A stretch of DNA of 64,000 nucleotides from Pyrrhosoma nymphula (taxonomy: Eukaryota > Arthropoda > Insecta > Odonata > Coenagrionidae). Below, piece by piece: positions 1 to 11,100 of the stretch (position 1 is its first letter; every line of letters begins with the position of its first letter). The stretch spans positions 72,525,376 through 72,589,375 of the forward strand of contig OY754339.1 of assembly GCA_963573305.1 (NCBI GenBank). The letters run 5' to 3'. The notes beneath the pieces were generated by a model that saw only the letters and a program-made list of their open reading frames with translations, was not told the origin of the DNA and did not search any database. The translations under genes were made by a program, and so were the position numbers.

Positions 1-930
1 CGCCCCTGGCCCTATCCCCATTCATCCTCATAAACCTTCTATTTAAGCTCCATCTTTTCTCATCACTCTTTCATTACGCTTCCTTCCTTGTCCTCTCCCA
101 TTTTCCCAACCTATCTCTCAGCTTCTTCGTTGTCCCTTTCCTTCCTTCTAATACGTAAAAGGCCACAGTCTTTCCCGTTTTCACGCCTGCTACCATCGTC
201 CTAATATCTTCTGAGCCAACATTGCGCGCATCAGCACGGACCATATGTTATTTCAGGACATTCCCTGCTGCCGTAATAACATTTTTTTATCTTCAACCAC
301 ATGTTGAGAAAAAATTAGGATTTTCGCATTTGAAAGATGTCCTCATTCATTCTTCCTCATTAAATGTGTATATGTGCCCTTGTTACAACATTCAATTATT
401 TAAATATTCTTTATTTTCAGTATATTTACTTGAATTATATTTATTTATTATTTGTAAGAATATTGATTTATTTAAACTGCACCCCAATACTTGCAGGCAT
501 TACATCATCACCATTAACCTATCCTGATGGAATAGGAATATTTTAATACATTTTTCATCAAAAATATATTGTACTGTGGAATGTCTTTTATTGTGCCTAA
601 CGCGATGGTGGAAGTGAACCTCTGTAATAATGCGTGATTCATAGGTTCATTCCTTTGGAATCTTCTCAACCTACAGCATGAATGTTTTTAAATATTCTTC
701 CATTTTAGGCTAGTAAATTTCAATTTTTCACTATAACTTTCTTCCTGCTCGTAATTTAAGAGAAATAGATCAATATAATGCAATTGTATTCAGAGGCTCC
801 AAGTGTTACTAATTGCTTTGTTTTCCCATGTTACCCTGGCTTTCATCAGATAGTATATGATTTATTTTTGTTTGCTTACCGCACTTCCAGCACCAAAATC
901 ATACTGGATACATATTTTATTCAATTTCTT
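1..930. other. No gene seen; pyrimidine-rich start, then AT-rich DNA
   Basis: About the first 155 bases of the + strand are strongly pyrimidine-rich (C/T runs). The rest is AT-rich with only short, low-complexity open frames. Pyrimidine-rich tracts precede the ends of PLEs elsewhere in this window, so the first stretch could be PLE 3' UTR cut by the window edge. No endonuclease frame or hammerhead-like motif is present here to confirm that. Confidence 0.4.
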
Positions 931-933
931 CAT

Positions 934-1750
934 TTGAAATTTGTGCTAAAGAAAAGTTTAATATTTACACTGTAAGTTATTTAGATGATTGGCTACTGTA
1001 TTCACCTGATATATTTTACCCATGTACTGTTGTACAATTTTTAGAAAATGACTTAGGCATAACAGTGAATCGAAAGAAATCAAAACTTTGTTTAACCAAA
1101 CGAATAAAATATTTAGGAGTGCTTATTGATACAGACGACCACTCCCTACAACTTACACCAAGTGAACAAACAAGAGTGAACACAGTGATTCCCCTAATAC
1201 CAAAATTACGACAACAGGACATACCCAAGGCAGCAGGGTACCTCGCGTGGATCTGCTGGGTACTCAGACTGCCAACGTTCCTCATAAATCAAGTGTTCCA
1301 GAGATATATTTCCTGGTGGAATCACCTGTTGGACACCGAATTCTTCAACAAGAAAGTGTCATTACCCCGTCCTACCAACGATATAGATGTGTACACTGAC
1401 GCCACCCCTACAACGGGGGGAGTAGTTATTCCGGAATGGACTGTTAGCCAATCTTTTCCCATTCCGGACTTGTCATCAATTAACGCAAGTGAGGCATATG
1501 CCGCACTCATTGGCCTACAAAAGGCTCTGGACTTAATAAATGCCTTTGGTTTAACTAATATGCAAATTAATATGTATGTAGATAATACCAGTGCTCTGTA
1601 TTCTCTCTGATGTTTAAGTGCAATCCATTACTTGTAACCTTGTATATGAGTATTATAATAAAAGAAAGCGAGTCACACAGAGTGACCTGGCTCTGGATTC
1701 CGTCGTCCCTGAATCCCGCCGACCAGCCCTCGCGGGCCGTACCAACCTAA
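934..1750 (+). pseudogene. Reverse transcriptase/RNase H remnant, hepadnavirus-related retroelement type
   Basis: Broken 3' part of a retroelement polymerase. An RT catalytic motif SYLDDWLLYS is readable at about 976-1005, followed in frame by a thumb/connection-like segment (IKYLGVLIDT near 1110). RNase H motifs follow: VYTDATPTTGG from about 1389, the acidic-residue segment MYVDNTSALYSL near 1573, and IPSSLNPADQPSR near 1700-1737. The stop is at 1748-1750. The DATPT start and the NPADxPSR end, and the tight spacing of RT to RNase H, resemble the hepadnavirus polymerase group and related insect retroelements more than gypsy or BEL RNase H; this assignment is by motif only. The frame is broken after about 1609 by a 16 bp deletion relative to the mirrored copy at 1967-2364. 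Upstream finger/palm sequence is not recognisable, so the element is 5' truncated or decayed. A DIRS-like element is the main alternative, since DIRS RTs also carry a YLDDW-type motif. Confidence 0.75.
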
Positions 1751-1783
1751 TATGCTGGGGTCGGCCATGTTGGCTAAAACCAC

Positions 1784-1818
1784 ATATATAGGCGGGTGCG
1801 CGCTCGCGGGGCTCAGTC
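1784..1818 (+). promoter_or_regulatory. TATA box plus TCAGTC initiator downstream of RNase H (LTR-like)
   Basis: ATATATA at 1784-1790 is followed by TCAGTC at 1813-1818. The T of TATA (1785) lies 30 bases upstream of the initiator A (1815), the classic RNA polymerase II spacing; TCAGT is the arthropod initiator consensus. AGACG at 1843-1847 is a DPE-like pentamer one base off the ideal position. The promoter begins only about 35 bp after the RNase H stop, as expected if a long terminal repeat follows the polymerase gene. It points into the centre of the palindrome. Confidence 0.6.
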
Positions 1819-1898
1819 GCGCCCCCGGGATTCAGGTTCGGTAGACGGTCTCCCGAGACAGCAGCAGACCGTCTACCGAACCTGAATCCCGGGGGCGC

Positions 1899-1933
1899 GA
1901 CTGAGCCCCGCGAGCGCGCACCCGCCTATATAT
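1899..1933 (-). promoter_or_regulatory. Mirror copy of the TATA/initiator promoter
   Basis: The minus-strand copy has the initiator at 1904-1899 and TATA at 1933-1927. It faces the + strand copy, so the two start sites converge across about 85 bp. Transcripts from the two would be complementary over the leader. Confidence 0.55.
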
Positions 1934-1966
1934 GTGGTTTTAGCCAACATGGCCGACCCCAGCATA

Positions 1967-2364
1967 TTAGGTTGGTACGGCCCGCGAGGGCTGGTCGGCG
2001 GGATTCAGGGACGACGGAATCCAGAGCCAGGTCACTCTGTGTGACTCGCTTTCTTTTATTATAATACTCATATACAAGGTTACAAGTAATGGATTGCACT
2101 TAAAAATCATACCCCTGCCTTTGGAGAGAGAATACAGAGCACTGGTATTATCTAAATACATATTAATTTGCATATTAGTTAAACCAAAGGCATTTATTAA
2201 GTCCAGAGCCTTTTGTAGGCCAATGAGTGCGGCATATGCCTCACTTGCGTTAATTGATGACAAGTCCGGAATGGGAAAAGATTGGCTAACAGTCCATTCC
2301 GGAATAACTACTCCCCCCGTTGTAGGGGTGGCGTCAGTGTACACATCTATATCGTTGGTAGGAC
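1967..2364 (-). pseudogene. Inverted second copy of the RNase H C-terminal region
   Basis: This frame stays open from the RNase H start (PTNDIDVYTDATPTTGG) through SKGRGMIF to IPSSLNPADQPSR and the stop at 1969-1967. It retains the 16 bp lost from the left copy, so its RNase H segment reads through without a break. It lacks all RT sequence: homology ends at 2364, and the next codons (to 2383) are unrelated flank. It is a fragment without its own start, not a functional gene. Confidence 0.8.
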
Positions 2365-4113
2365 CATTGGAAACATCTATCAATTAAATTCATAAAAGTA
2401 TTAATATATCACGAGTTTGGTGAGGAAATCATTTCCTCTATCACCGAAATTGGAGAAATACGAAAGTATTTTTCATAGTTTTAGATATAATGAGTGCTGT
2501 CATTGCTGATTTCTGCTTTTTTTTCACTATTATTGAGCATACGCTACTCAGATATTTGGTATGCAATATTTAAAAACATTTCATTAGAGAAATTAGGTGT
2601 TGGCAGAACCACATTAGCAATATAGGTAGTTAAGATTCTGGCTGAATAAAATATAAATTTGATGAGTCTTACATGCTAGTCGTATCGTATCTTACCAGTA
2701 TTTTTCAACAGCCGCATGCACGTACGTCATTTGCAGACATGTTTCGCATTACTAGGGGTGCAATTCCCATATCGTCAATGCTAATTTTTCCCTCGTCGAA
2801 ACCATTCCCCCTTTTTTTTTAAATTGAACGCAGTATTATGCCTCCATACTCTCAATTCCCTTTTCAAGGGGGTTATGTTTCCCTTTATTTCACTCCCGAG
2901 GTTTCCGCACTTCTCTTGGAGGTGGTGCCATTTTCTTTCCATCTTCTCTTTCCATTCATACCCTTTCTCTTCTAGCCCGCGTCTCATACACATCCTCCCA
3001 TCTCACCTCGGGGCCTCCCCATGTCACTTAACGAGCTAGGAAATAACACACACACACTCACACAGGGAGATGGCACTTTCGTTTTCCTCCTTTATTGCCA
3101 TTTCACTTGTTCAATTCCCCACCGAGCACCCAACCTCATTCTCCAAGCTCTTTGTGTGTGGGGTCCCAGACGTTGGATCGCAGATTCCACTGCGCCCTCT
3201 ATTCTGGAAACCCACCGCTGTGCACTATTGGCTCATAATTCACGACGGTTTTTTCATTAACTAAGTAAGGTCGTTGTCCGCATCGGCGAGTGTTTTTTTT
3301 GCCAAATAAGATTATTCCACTTCTTAAAGCAATTGCGAAATACAGACTTTTCCCGTGAATGCTTCCGTATTTCTTTTGGATCTTTTCATCTCTCTCTCTT
3401 AATCTCACGTTACTATCCTCTGAATGTTTTCGGGGAGTGGTGATTCAAAAAAGGTCCTGAAAAGAGCTTGGAAATTTGAAAAGAATGATCACTATATCCA
3501 TTGTTGTTTTATTACACACTGAATGACACAGGGTCTCAAAGACTTGATTGCAAATGGATTCTGGCCTCAAGTATCATTTCCATTGGTGTTCTCCTCCTTT
3601 TTCCTTGGGGAGTTTGCGTATCACAAGATATTTGAGGTAGTTTTTTAAAGATGCATTCCTCCTTACTTCCAATTCCCATAACATAACACTTATCCCAAGC
3701 TTCGAATGAGTTTACTTCGACAGTCAAATATTATCATAAAAATAAAAATTCAAAACCTCAAATGCATGCTGACGCTCACATATTCATCTCTATGTCTGCA
3801 ACGTATTTTACGTCTAATTTATGCTTTAAATTTCTTCTTTACTGAAGGAATGAAATTGGGACTTATTGATTCTTCGAAGTTTCTTGCTCTTTTACCTTCC
3901 ATTGATAATCGTTGACGAACAATTATATTTTTAATTTCTTCAAACTTTTCATCTATTTTGTCAAACCGCGGATTTTTTTTGTTCAAATCTAGATAATTTG
4001 GTATTTCTTAACTTCAATTGGCTGTTTACATTTTTAATACAACTTCTTCCTCGGGTAACCTCATTTAAGTTTAGCAAATAATTTAACAACAACACCACGT
4101 TCATATGCTAGTG
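2365..4113. other. No gene or recognised element
   Basis: AT-rich sequence with a C/T-rich patch around 2860-3010 and a short CA run at about 3047-3064. I see no conserved protein motif on either strand and no clear terminal repeats. Confidence 0.45.
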
Positions 4114-4116
4114 TTA

Positions 4117-5703
4117 AGGCCGTTTTACACGGGGCTCTTTACTGCACAGGCTGAAGCAGCATCATCTCTCGCGGTAGAAGGCGCCCAAGTACTCTGCGAG
4201 AACGAGAGCTTTTCACAATATGACAGCTTTACACGACGCTTCGTGAAATTCCTTTGTAAATACAATCTACCTCAATGGTAAATACCTTTCGCATTTGACG
4301 AGTGTTTTGTTTTGACAGTGAAAAGGGTTTGTGCGCATTATTGTTTACATCGGTTTCCTTTCTGTTCAATATGCAAGGGAATGGCATGGATATAAAGGAT
4401 GCGAGGATATATTAGCACGTTCGCCAAGAAAGGTTTTACTTTAAATTAATGTCGGTTACTAGGGATAGATTTATTTTTTTGGGTAGACACTTCTCTTTAA
4501 ATATATTTCTAATATTTGTGTTTAAAAATTGTACGTACAATAATAAATCTTGAAATAACAAATCTAGAGAGGTTTGACCCGGTGCACTTCATGATACTAA
4601 TCTCCTGCGTTAGCGACTACCTACTCCATATCATCAAGTTCCTGGTTGAATGTAAAATGAATTTAATGAGTGACCAATAAATAAATATGGTGAAAGAAAT
4701 TTGAGTTGAGTGGAGAAATAAGTACATTTGCTATTAGCTCTTTTGGTTGTTGTACGTGTACCTACTTGGTGTTGTCCAACATTTATTTCAGCATTATTTG
4801 ATGATCAATCCGAATTTTCCCAGGATAGAGGGATAATTGAGTGACAGTTCAATGCAAACGATTCTTAAAATACAAAAATCTGCTACTATACGAAAATAGA
4901 GGCCGAAAGCAAACAAACAAAAGTAAAAATACAAACTTTCGTTAACCTGGCCCAAAATCGGGGGCTAACGTAACGCAATCAAAATCGTCAAAATACGCTC
5001 ACCAATGCCAGCGAAATCACCTATTTTCTGAAATCAGAAGCTACTTGAGTATGTAATCTAGTTAAGTAAGTGACTTCATACACGAAATTTGATTATAGGT
5101 AATTGGAAACTTTCAACGGGAATCATCCATTTAAGAGCAATTATTATGAAGCATATTCCGGTTATCGAGTGCAATTTTTGTTCACGCTTGGAGAATGTAG
5201 GTGATTTTGTACATTAAATTTTTACTGTGCGAGCAATTACCGCGTAATAAGTGACATTCGTGATTTCAGTAATTTACTAGAATGCATAAATCATCATTGT
5301 ACACCTAAATACCCTATTGATAGTTATCTAGAAAATGCGATGTAACGGTAAGCGATCTCCCTTTCATCGGTAGAAATATTTAATTATTAAACTCTGTCAT
5401 ATTATGCCACTAACAGCCTACAAATAACTCTCTCAACTTAACGTACAATGGCAAGAGAATTTCTATATGTGTATTTGTAGCAACAAACTAGTAGTTTTTT
5501 ATTGAATAACAGTATAACATACAAGGTGCTTCACGGACTGCGAGAACGCGGGCACCAAATTAGAGCAGAAGCTATTTTCCTCGCAGTTATTCATACATTC
5601 GTGCAGGCGTTCGCGCAGCACACCGCTTTACACGATGCAATTTTCACTGCGAATGCATCCATACACCACCCTGCGCAGTAGAGAGCCCCGTGTAAAAAGG
5701 CAT
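4117..5703. mobile_element. Non-autonomous terminal-inverted-repeat DNA transposon, PIF/Harbinger-like
   Basis: The ends are inverted repeats. From 4117 the left reads AGGCCGTTTTACACGGGGCT, and the reverse complement of the right end (5703 inward) reads ATGCCTTTTTACACGGGGCT. Both continue CTYTACTGCRCAGG, about 33 bp in all with few mismatches. A TTA triplet lies directly outside each end (4114-4116 and 5704-5706), the usual target duplication of PIF/Harbinger. A subterminal CTTTACACGAYGC motif occurs near both ends in inverted orientation (about 4228 and 5626). The 1,587 bp interior has no transposase frame, so the copy would need an enzyme in trans. The superfamily call rests on the TTA duplication only. 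Confidence 0.75.
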
Positions 5704-5706
5704 TTA

Positions 5707-6900
5707 TATCATAGATGTTTGTATATCACTGCACCGAATTATTTCGTTGCTATTACCATTCTTTTTTTTTATCAGTGCCACTGTATTCACTAGTTTATGT
5801 CATTCTCTCTGAAACGTGAGAACTCTTTTCGTTTACAAGAATACCCAACTTACGAGGCATAAAACAGCCATGCCATCTTGTCCACTTCAATTCTTTAGCC
5901 TATGATGCGCGTTAAAACCTTTCGTTAATAAGATATTCTTCGCAGCTGAAGTCATCAACCATTGCCAATTTACCTGGCGTAAATCACTTAAATATTATAA
6001 GCATAACTCCTCAATAAATAAGACCTTAGGTAAATTAAATTCCAATCAATGGCAGCTAATTGTTTCCCAATCATGCCCGGCCGGGTATCGCAAAATTATG
6101 TAAATACCATGTGAAGGCGAGTATCCTTAAAGACGCAACCCTCAAGTACCTTGAAGAATATAAGGTTGCATAATGTCCACTGATATCTTCCATCCAGAGT
6201 TCAATGAGTTCTATCGTATTTCCGTGCATTAGTTGATTGACTAGTGTACAATCTGCGCTGAATCAATTTAGAGAAGAGCTTGTATCTAGGTTGGCGATAA
6301 AGATCTTGATTTATTCAAAATTTTTTCATATGCGATGTGTATGAACTTGATATAAATACGAACTTTTACAAGAATAAGTCAGCCTCCCAATGACGCTATG
6401 TTATAACTGTGGTTCATTATGTTTCCAACAAGTGAGAGATTTCAAAACATACTGCTTGTTAAAATGTAATGAAAAACTTGGCAACCACTGAAGCAATACA
6501 AAAGCACACAAATTTAAAAAAGTTGAACCGGAAATAAATAAATATTAAAAGAAAACTTAATCCGACTCCTAATTCTTCTGCAAACCTTACTCGTATAATC
6601 AACATGAAAATCACACTATGAAACAATTTTGTCAACATCCATGTGATTGAAATCATAATATAATAGCTGTAATATTCAATGTGAACTATATAGAGATTTG
6701 AGGACTACTTTTCAGAAAGAGACCTTGCCAGTACAAATATGTTGTGTGAGAAAAATGTAATCCAGCTCCATGATCATTTTAAAAAATATTTTAATTGGCA
6801 AATTATCATTTGAAACCAAATAATAATTCTTTGAAAAAATTTGACTCTTATGCTATGAAAAATCAAGTTACGTATAATTTTCACAGAAACTTTTATTTGA
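5707..6900. other. No gene or recognised element
   Basis: AT-rich sequence. Open frames here are short and low complexity. The last 200 bp probably lie just beyond the 3' terminus of the PLE remnant that starts at 6901. Confidence 0.4.
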
Positions 6901-6937
6901 TACGACCGGTTTCAACGCATAGGTGTCATGTCCAGGT
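6901..6937 (-). other. Decayed hammerhead-like motif at PLE 3' end
   Basis: The minus strand reads CCTGGACATGACACC, then TATGCGTTGAAACCGGTCGT. It has the same order as the CUGANGA / stem II / GAAA core seen downstream of the other PLE endonucleases here, but the CUGANGA box is mutated and stem II is weak. The GAAACCGG part is also found, diverged, at about 56740-56775. Confidence 0.4.
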
Positions 6938-7622
6938 ACAAATAATTTTACACCGATCCAGAGATGCATATGCCAACTTCACTCTATCTCTGGACTCACA
7001 TCTCTCTATATATACTCAATTATTTTTCTTCTTTCAGGAGATATAGGTCTATTAATTTGAAAATTATTTATTTCTCTTTACCAAAGTTTCGCCTTTTTAT
7101 ACATGCTTCTTCAGGGCTGCAATGAAAAATATTGGTCGTATTGTACATCAATTGAATATCGCTTATAATTTTGGTACATTGCTATGTTAAAAAGAATGTA
7201 TATAGATAGGATTTTACAAGTTACCTCAGAGAGAGTTCCTTCTGAATTTATTGTTTGATGATACCTTCTTTGCAATTTATTATGTTTGTTAATTGTTTTA
7301 AGTTTAGGTGCTTTCAAAAATCAAAATAAAATTAAGTATTTTTAAAGAATTTCAAATTATAATAAATTTTACTTAACGTGGCGATGTCTGTATTTTATTA
7401 CAGGATATTTAGTTTCTTTGTGAAATGCACCATTTCTTTAAATAATCTATTAGATAGGTTAGGTTCTAAATCTATTATGTTTGTGAGTTGGAAATCAAAT
7501 GTCTGGTTATTTTTTATTGCATGATCTGCTAATGCACATAATTGAATTTTGGATTTTATTGAAGTTTAATGCTGGGAGATTCTATTTTTTAGATATTGAG
7601 ATGCTTGGCCTACATACTCACT
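6901..7622 (-). pseudogene. Penelope-like element remnant: GIY-YIG endonuclease C-terminal part and 3' UTR
   Basis: On the minus strand, YVGQASQYLKNRISQH (from 7616) matches the conserved GIY-YIG segment of PLE endonucleases. The same frame continues through LCALADHAIKNNQTFDF, matching the usual hydrophobic-ADH-basic stretch, and on to IDLEPNLSNRLFKEMVHF, then stops at 7400-7398. One in-frame stop (7568-7566) breaks it. About 460 bp of AT-rich 3' UTR follow, ending in the hammerhead-like segment at 6937-6901. The RT and the N-terminal GIY-YIG strand are missing: the sequence diverges just above 7622. This is a dead 5'-truncated copy. Confidence 0.8.
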
Positions 7623-7659
7623 TCACTCCATTTCTGGGCTTCAGGAAAAAACAATTTCT

Positions 7660-7740
7660 ACCATAAGGTGACTCATATGCGTTGATATCGGTCGTACCGA
7701 ACAACTTTTCTATGAAAATGATACATAATCTGATATTTTA
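7660..7740 (+). repeat. PLE terminus in inverted orientation
   Basis: The + strand segment ATATGCGTTGATATCGGTCG and the following bases to about 7735 align with the minus strand of the PLE end at 6920-6860 (shared blocks TATGCGTTGA, CGGTCGTA, TATGAAAAT/TGTGAAAAT, ATACRTAA). The EN remnant is therefore flanked by its terminal sequence in opposite orientation, a configuration typical of Penelope-like elements. Confidence 0.6.
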
Positions 7741-8170
7741 TACAATATGGGTCACTTTTTTTTTAACTAGCGTTTTTTAATTTAAAATGGTAATTCGTCA
7801 AGACAAAAATACTTTTTATTGAGCAACTGTGTATTGGCTAATAGGTTATTTGGCTACGCCGAGGACACAGCCGAGATGAAATGACTGAATACTTTAGAGT
7901 TAGAGGAGAATAGTTAGTATCGGCGGTTGATATCGGTCGTACCGAACAAAAATTGCATTGAAAATGATACATAACCTGATATTTTATACAATAAGGGTCA
8001 CTTTTTTTTAAACTAGCGTTTTTTTATTTAAAATGGTAATTCGTCAAGACAAAAATACTTTTTATTGAGCAACTGTGTATCGGATAATAGGTTATTTGGG
8101 TACGCCGGGGACACAGCCGAGATGAAATGACTGAATACTTTAGAGTTAGAGGAGAATAGTTAGTGGCGGC
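7681..8170 (+). repeat. 245 bp tandem duplication
   Basis: Two adjacent copies, 7681-7925 and 7926-8170, each start with GTTGATATCGGTCGTACCGA and end near GAGGAGAATAGTTAGT. They differ by few substitutions and a small poly-T length change. The unit begins with the PLE terminal sequence, so the duplication arose after or with that insertion. Confidence 0.9.
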
Positions 8171-11100
8171 TGAGGTGAATCCGTCTTAGCCTACGGCTGG
8201 CACCACGCACTCTTCCCAATGCTTCCGAAGTCATCTCACCCGTTCATGTCGGGCATATCGGTTCTCTTCGATGGCTAATTAGATGGCCTCTCCGATGAAA
8301 TGTATTCCCTCTGTAGTATCCTCTGGACTAGCATCACGCGACACCCGACTCCCGGACGATGCTTCCTTGTGGAACATTTTTCTTTAATTCATTATAATAT
8401 GAAATATTTATGCTATAGATTTAGTACTTGCATCAAAATGAAGCTAAATCTCCTATAACTTTAAATTTTCCAATCGTATTTTCTCTATTGATCGATAGAC
8501 AAAAATTGTTTTACTTAAAGCGAGTTATTTATGCAAATTTAGTGCTTTTTATCACTTTTGTTTCCAAGGAATTTTTATATAGCAGTTACCGAGGCTTTTC
8601 ATATGCTATGCAGGATATAAAAAGGAATTAAACTTTCTCGACGCAGACTGTAAAGGCTTTTAACATTATAATACCTTCTCTTTTCATTACTTGCATCTTA
8701 TCATGATAATTAACGTGCTTTTACACATGCTACCCTTTTTCACTTGTGCATAATGAATCAATTCACTTCTTATGGGTGAAGGGTAATCTCATGAAAGCCT
8801 AGCGTCACATAACACACGACTCCTGGACGGAAATAGAAGACGGAGAAAACAATTGAGTATGCGAGAGAGTCTGCTTGTGGGTGCTTGTACGCGCTATGTC
8901 TCATACACGTGCAACAAGCGCTTCGAATTAATTCACAATACTATCTCTTGAGGGGTATCGTGTAATTTTATATGAATATTTTTTTCAAACGCCATCCAAC
9001 AAAATTTCACCGTCTTTGGTGTATATTATATGAATATTTTAGGTGTATGTGCTTATTTCATGTAAATATCATTAATGTATAAATTTAGTTTTCATGTTCA
9101 TATTTTTTAAAATGTTAATTTAATTATTAACGTTTATTAATGTATCCCCACTGCAAGTCATATCCATATGCACTGCATATTATGCAGTGTTCCACTTCCG
9201 TCGGCCGTCCCACGACGGCCTCACCTTATCTTTAAGGGTGACTACTTGTCACTACGGTAGCGCTTCCTGTGTCTCCAGTGTGGAGTCTAGCATAAAATAA
9301 CGTTGAAACGATGAGATCTTAATCCGATGTCCCACGGTCTAATTTGAATGCAATTTGTTGTCATATAAAGTTTTTATCCGAACACATTTCTTCCAAATTA
9401 TGTATGAAACGACATGGTATTTCCCACGATACAGTAATTTTGTCCCAAGAAAGGATAAACAAATAAAATACGATACTAAATGTACTGTGTAGAAGCCACG
9501 TTCCCCACAACTTTATTGGTGGGAATAGGCTGCGCAGGTTTATCAAAACTTAAGAGGCGAAGATATTAAAGCGAAGACAATGGCTCTTCTTAGCTTTGCA
9601 TGATATATTTCATCTTTTCTGTTTAATATTATTTCATTTTTACCTGTTCTCATTAAGTAAAATAACTTCCTTGGAGTTCCACATTTCACTCAGGTAATAT
9701 TCTAAGGAGTCAATAAAATTCCCAATGCACCAATACCCGTGATCGCAATACTCCAACGGAGCGGATGCCGATGCTTCTATTTTCTGTGGCTTCCGAATGG
9801 TTGGTCTCATAATTTTGGATGGACATTTAGATCATGTTCATTTTGATACAACTAGTCGACCCGTGCGAAGCATTTGCACTGTATCCTCCACAAATCCCAC
9901 TTAATTGAAGTGCACACCGTATGGTTAGTACCGTGTAGTTAGTGCGTCAGAATCCATACGGTACTTACTTTTGAGTTGAACTTGTGTAGATTTCTTTAAA
10001 GTGAATAATCTGATTTGTTCGCCGGGTTTGTTTATCGTAGAGAGCAGAGACGAAGTAAGTTGGTCGTCATGGACTAAGTAAAAACAAATGACTGCGAGCG
10101 GTTTGGGGAAGTAAATATAAATTCAAGTTTTGATTAATTTAGTTCATTTTATAAATACCTATACCAGCAGATCGAATACCTTAAATCAATATTTAAAGTC
10201 GAAATTAAATGCGGATTGAGACAATAGATGCATGAAATTGAAATCGGTTTCATTTCGCTATATCTCGATATTCTTGATAGAGGATCGATAGGTCGAGGGC
10301 GGGATTTCAAAAAACCGTTTTTTTTTTCAATTGTAATTTTTCGAAAAACAACTGAAATGTGAGTAATTTGTATATTTTTCCGGTATAGTGGTTAAGAAAA
10401 GCTTTAAAATGATGTCTCATTTATGAAAATTGATGAAGTTTTAAGGACGTTATGGCGTACCGACAAAAAAAGCACTTGAGAAATAATATATATGATGATT
10501 CCACCGTGTCACACGGTGCACATCTGTTGCACCAAACTTGCTTACAAAAATTGTGTATAAATTTGAGCGCTGGACATTGGCTACATGTTAAAGCTCGTCA
10601 AGACCGGAAGAAACGGCCCAGAAGTTTTTACGTCCATGTTCCAATATTCGTCGTTCCAAACGTCCGTCTCTCGTATACGCTGCTCAAACGCTCAATTTCA
10701 CACGGCTACACGCAAGTAGATTGGGCGATGTGAGTGATTAGGCGAAGAAGGAGTGTTCTCCTGAGCGCGTGAGTGTTTTGATTTTTTTCTTTTAATTATG
10801 AGATGCGCAAGTATTAAGCATACTTTTCCTCGTCGATTCGAGGAATGGAAGAAAGATGAGATTGTGTGTGGCAAAGTTTAGTAGTAGTATGGATTGGTGC
10901 GTCTATTCTTCATCATATATTGAATTGTCAATAGTAAAATATTGAAAGCTTGTGGGTAATGGGTGATTAGTTATTACCGCAGCGTGAAGATATTTTACTC
11001 TTGGACCTCTTTAAGATGGTTTGGAGTGCTACAATTTGTTATGCGCAATTGGTATTTGTATTTAACATTACCAGATAAGTTTGTGCGTAGCTATATGCCC

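Larger units (their letters stand above)
1369..2364. repeat. Near-perfect inverted repeat (palindrome) of the retroelement 3' end
   Basis: The left arm 1369-1851 (483 bp) and right arm 1866-2364 (499 bp) are reverse complements around a 14 nt loop (1852-1865). The 16 bp length difference is fully explained by one deletion in the left arm, near 1610. I saw only an occasional other mismatch, such as T/G next to that deletion and Y/L at the VDN motif. Each arm carries the RNase H C-terminal half, its stop codon, a TATA box, an initiator and a GC-rich leader. The left arm continues outwards into RT sequence, whereas the right arm stops abruptly inside RNase H at 2364. Confidence 0.93.

Noticed and set aside
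9850..9990. Element end at CGACCCGTGCGAAGC
   Set aside because: The phrase looks familiar from dispersed repeats, but no second terminus, target duplication or coding remnant could be found.
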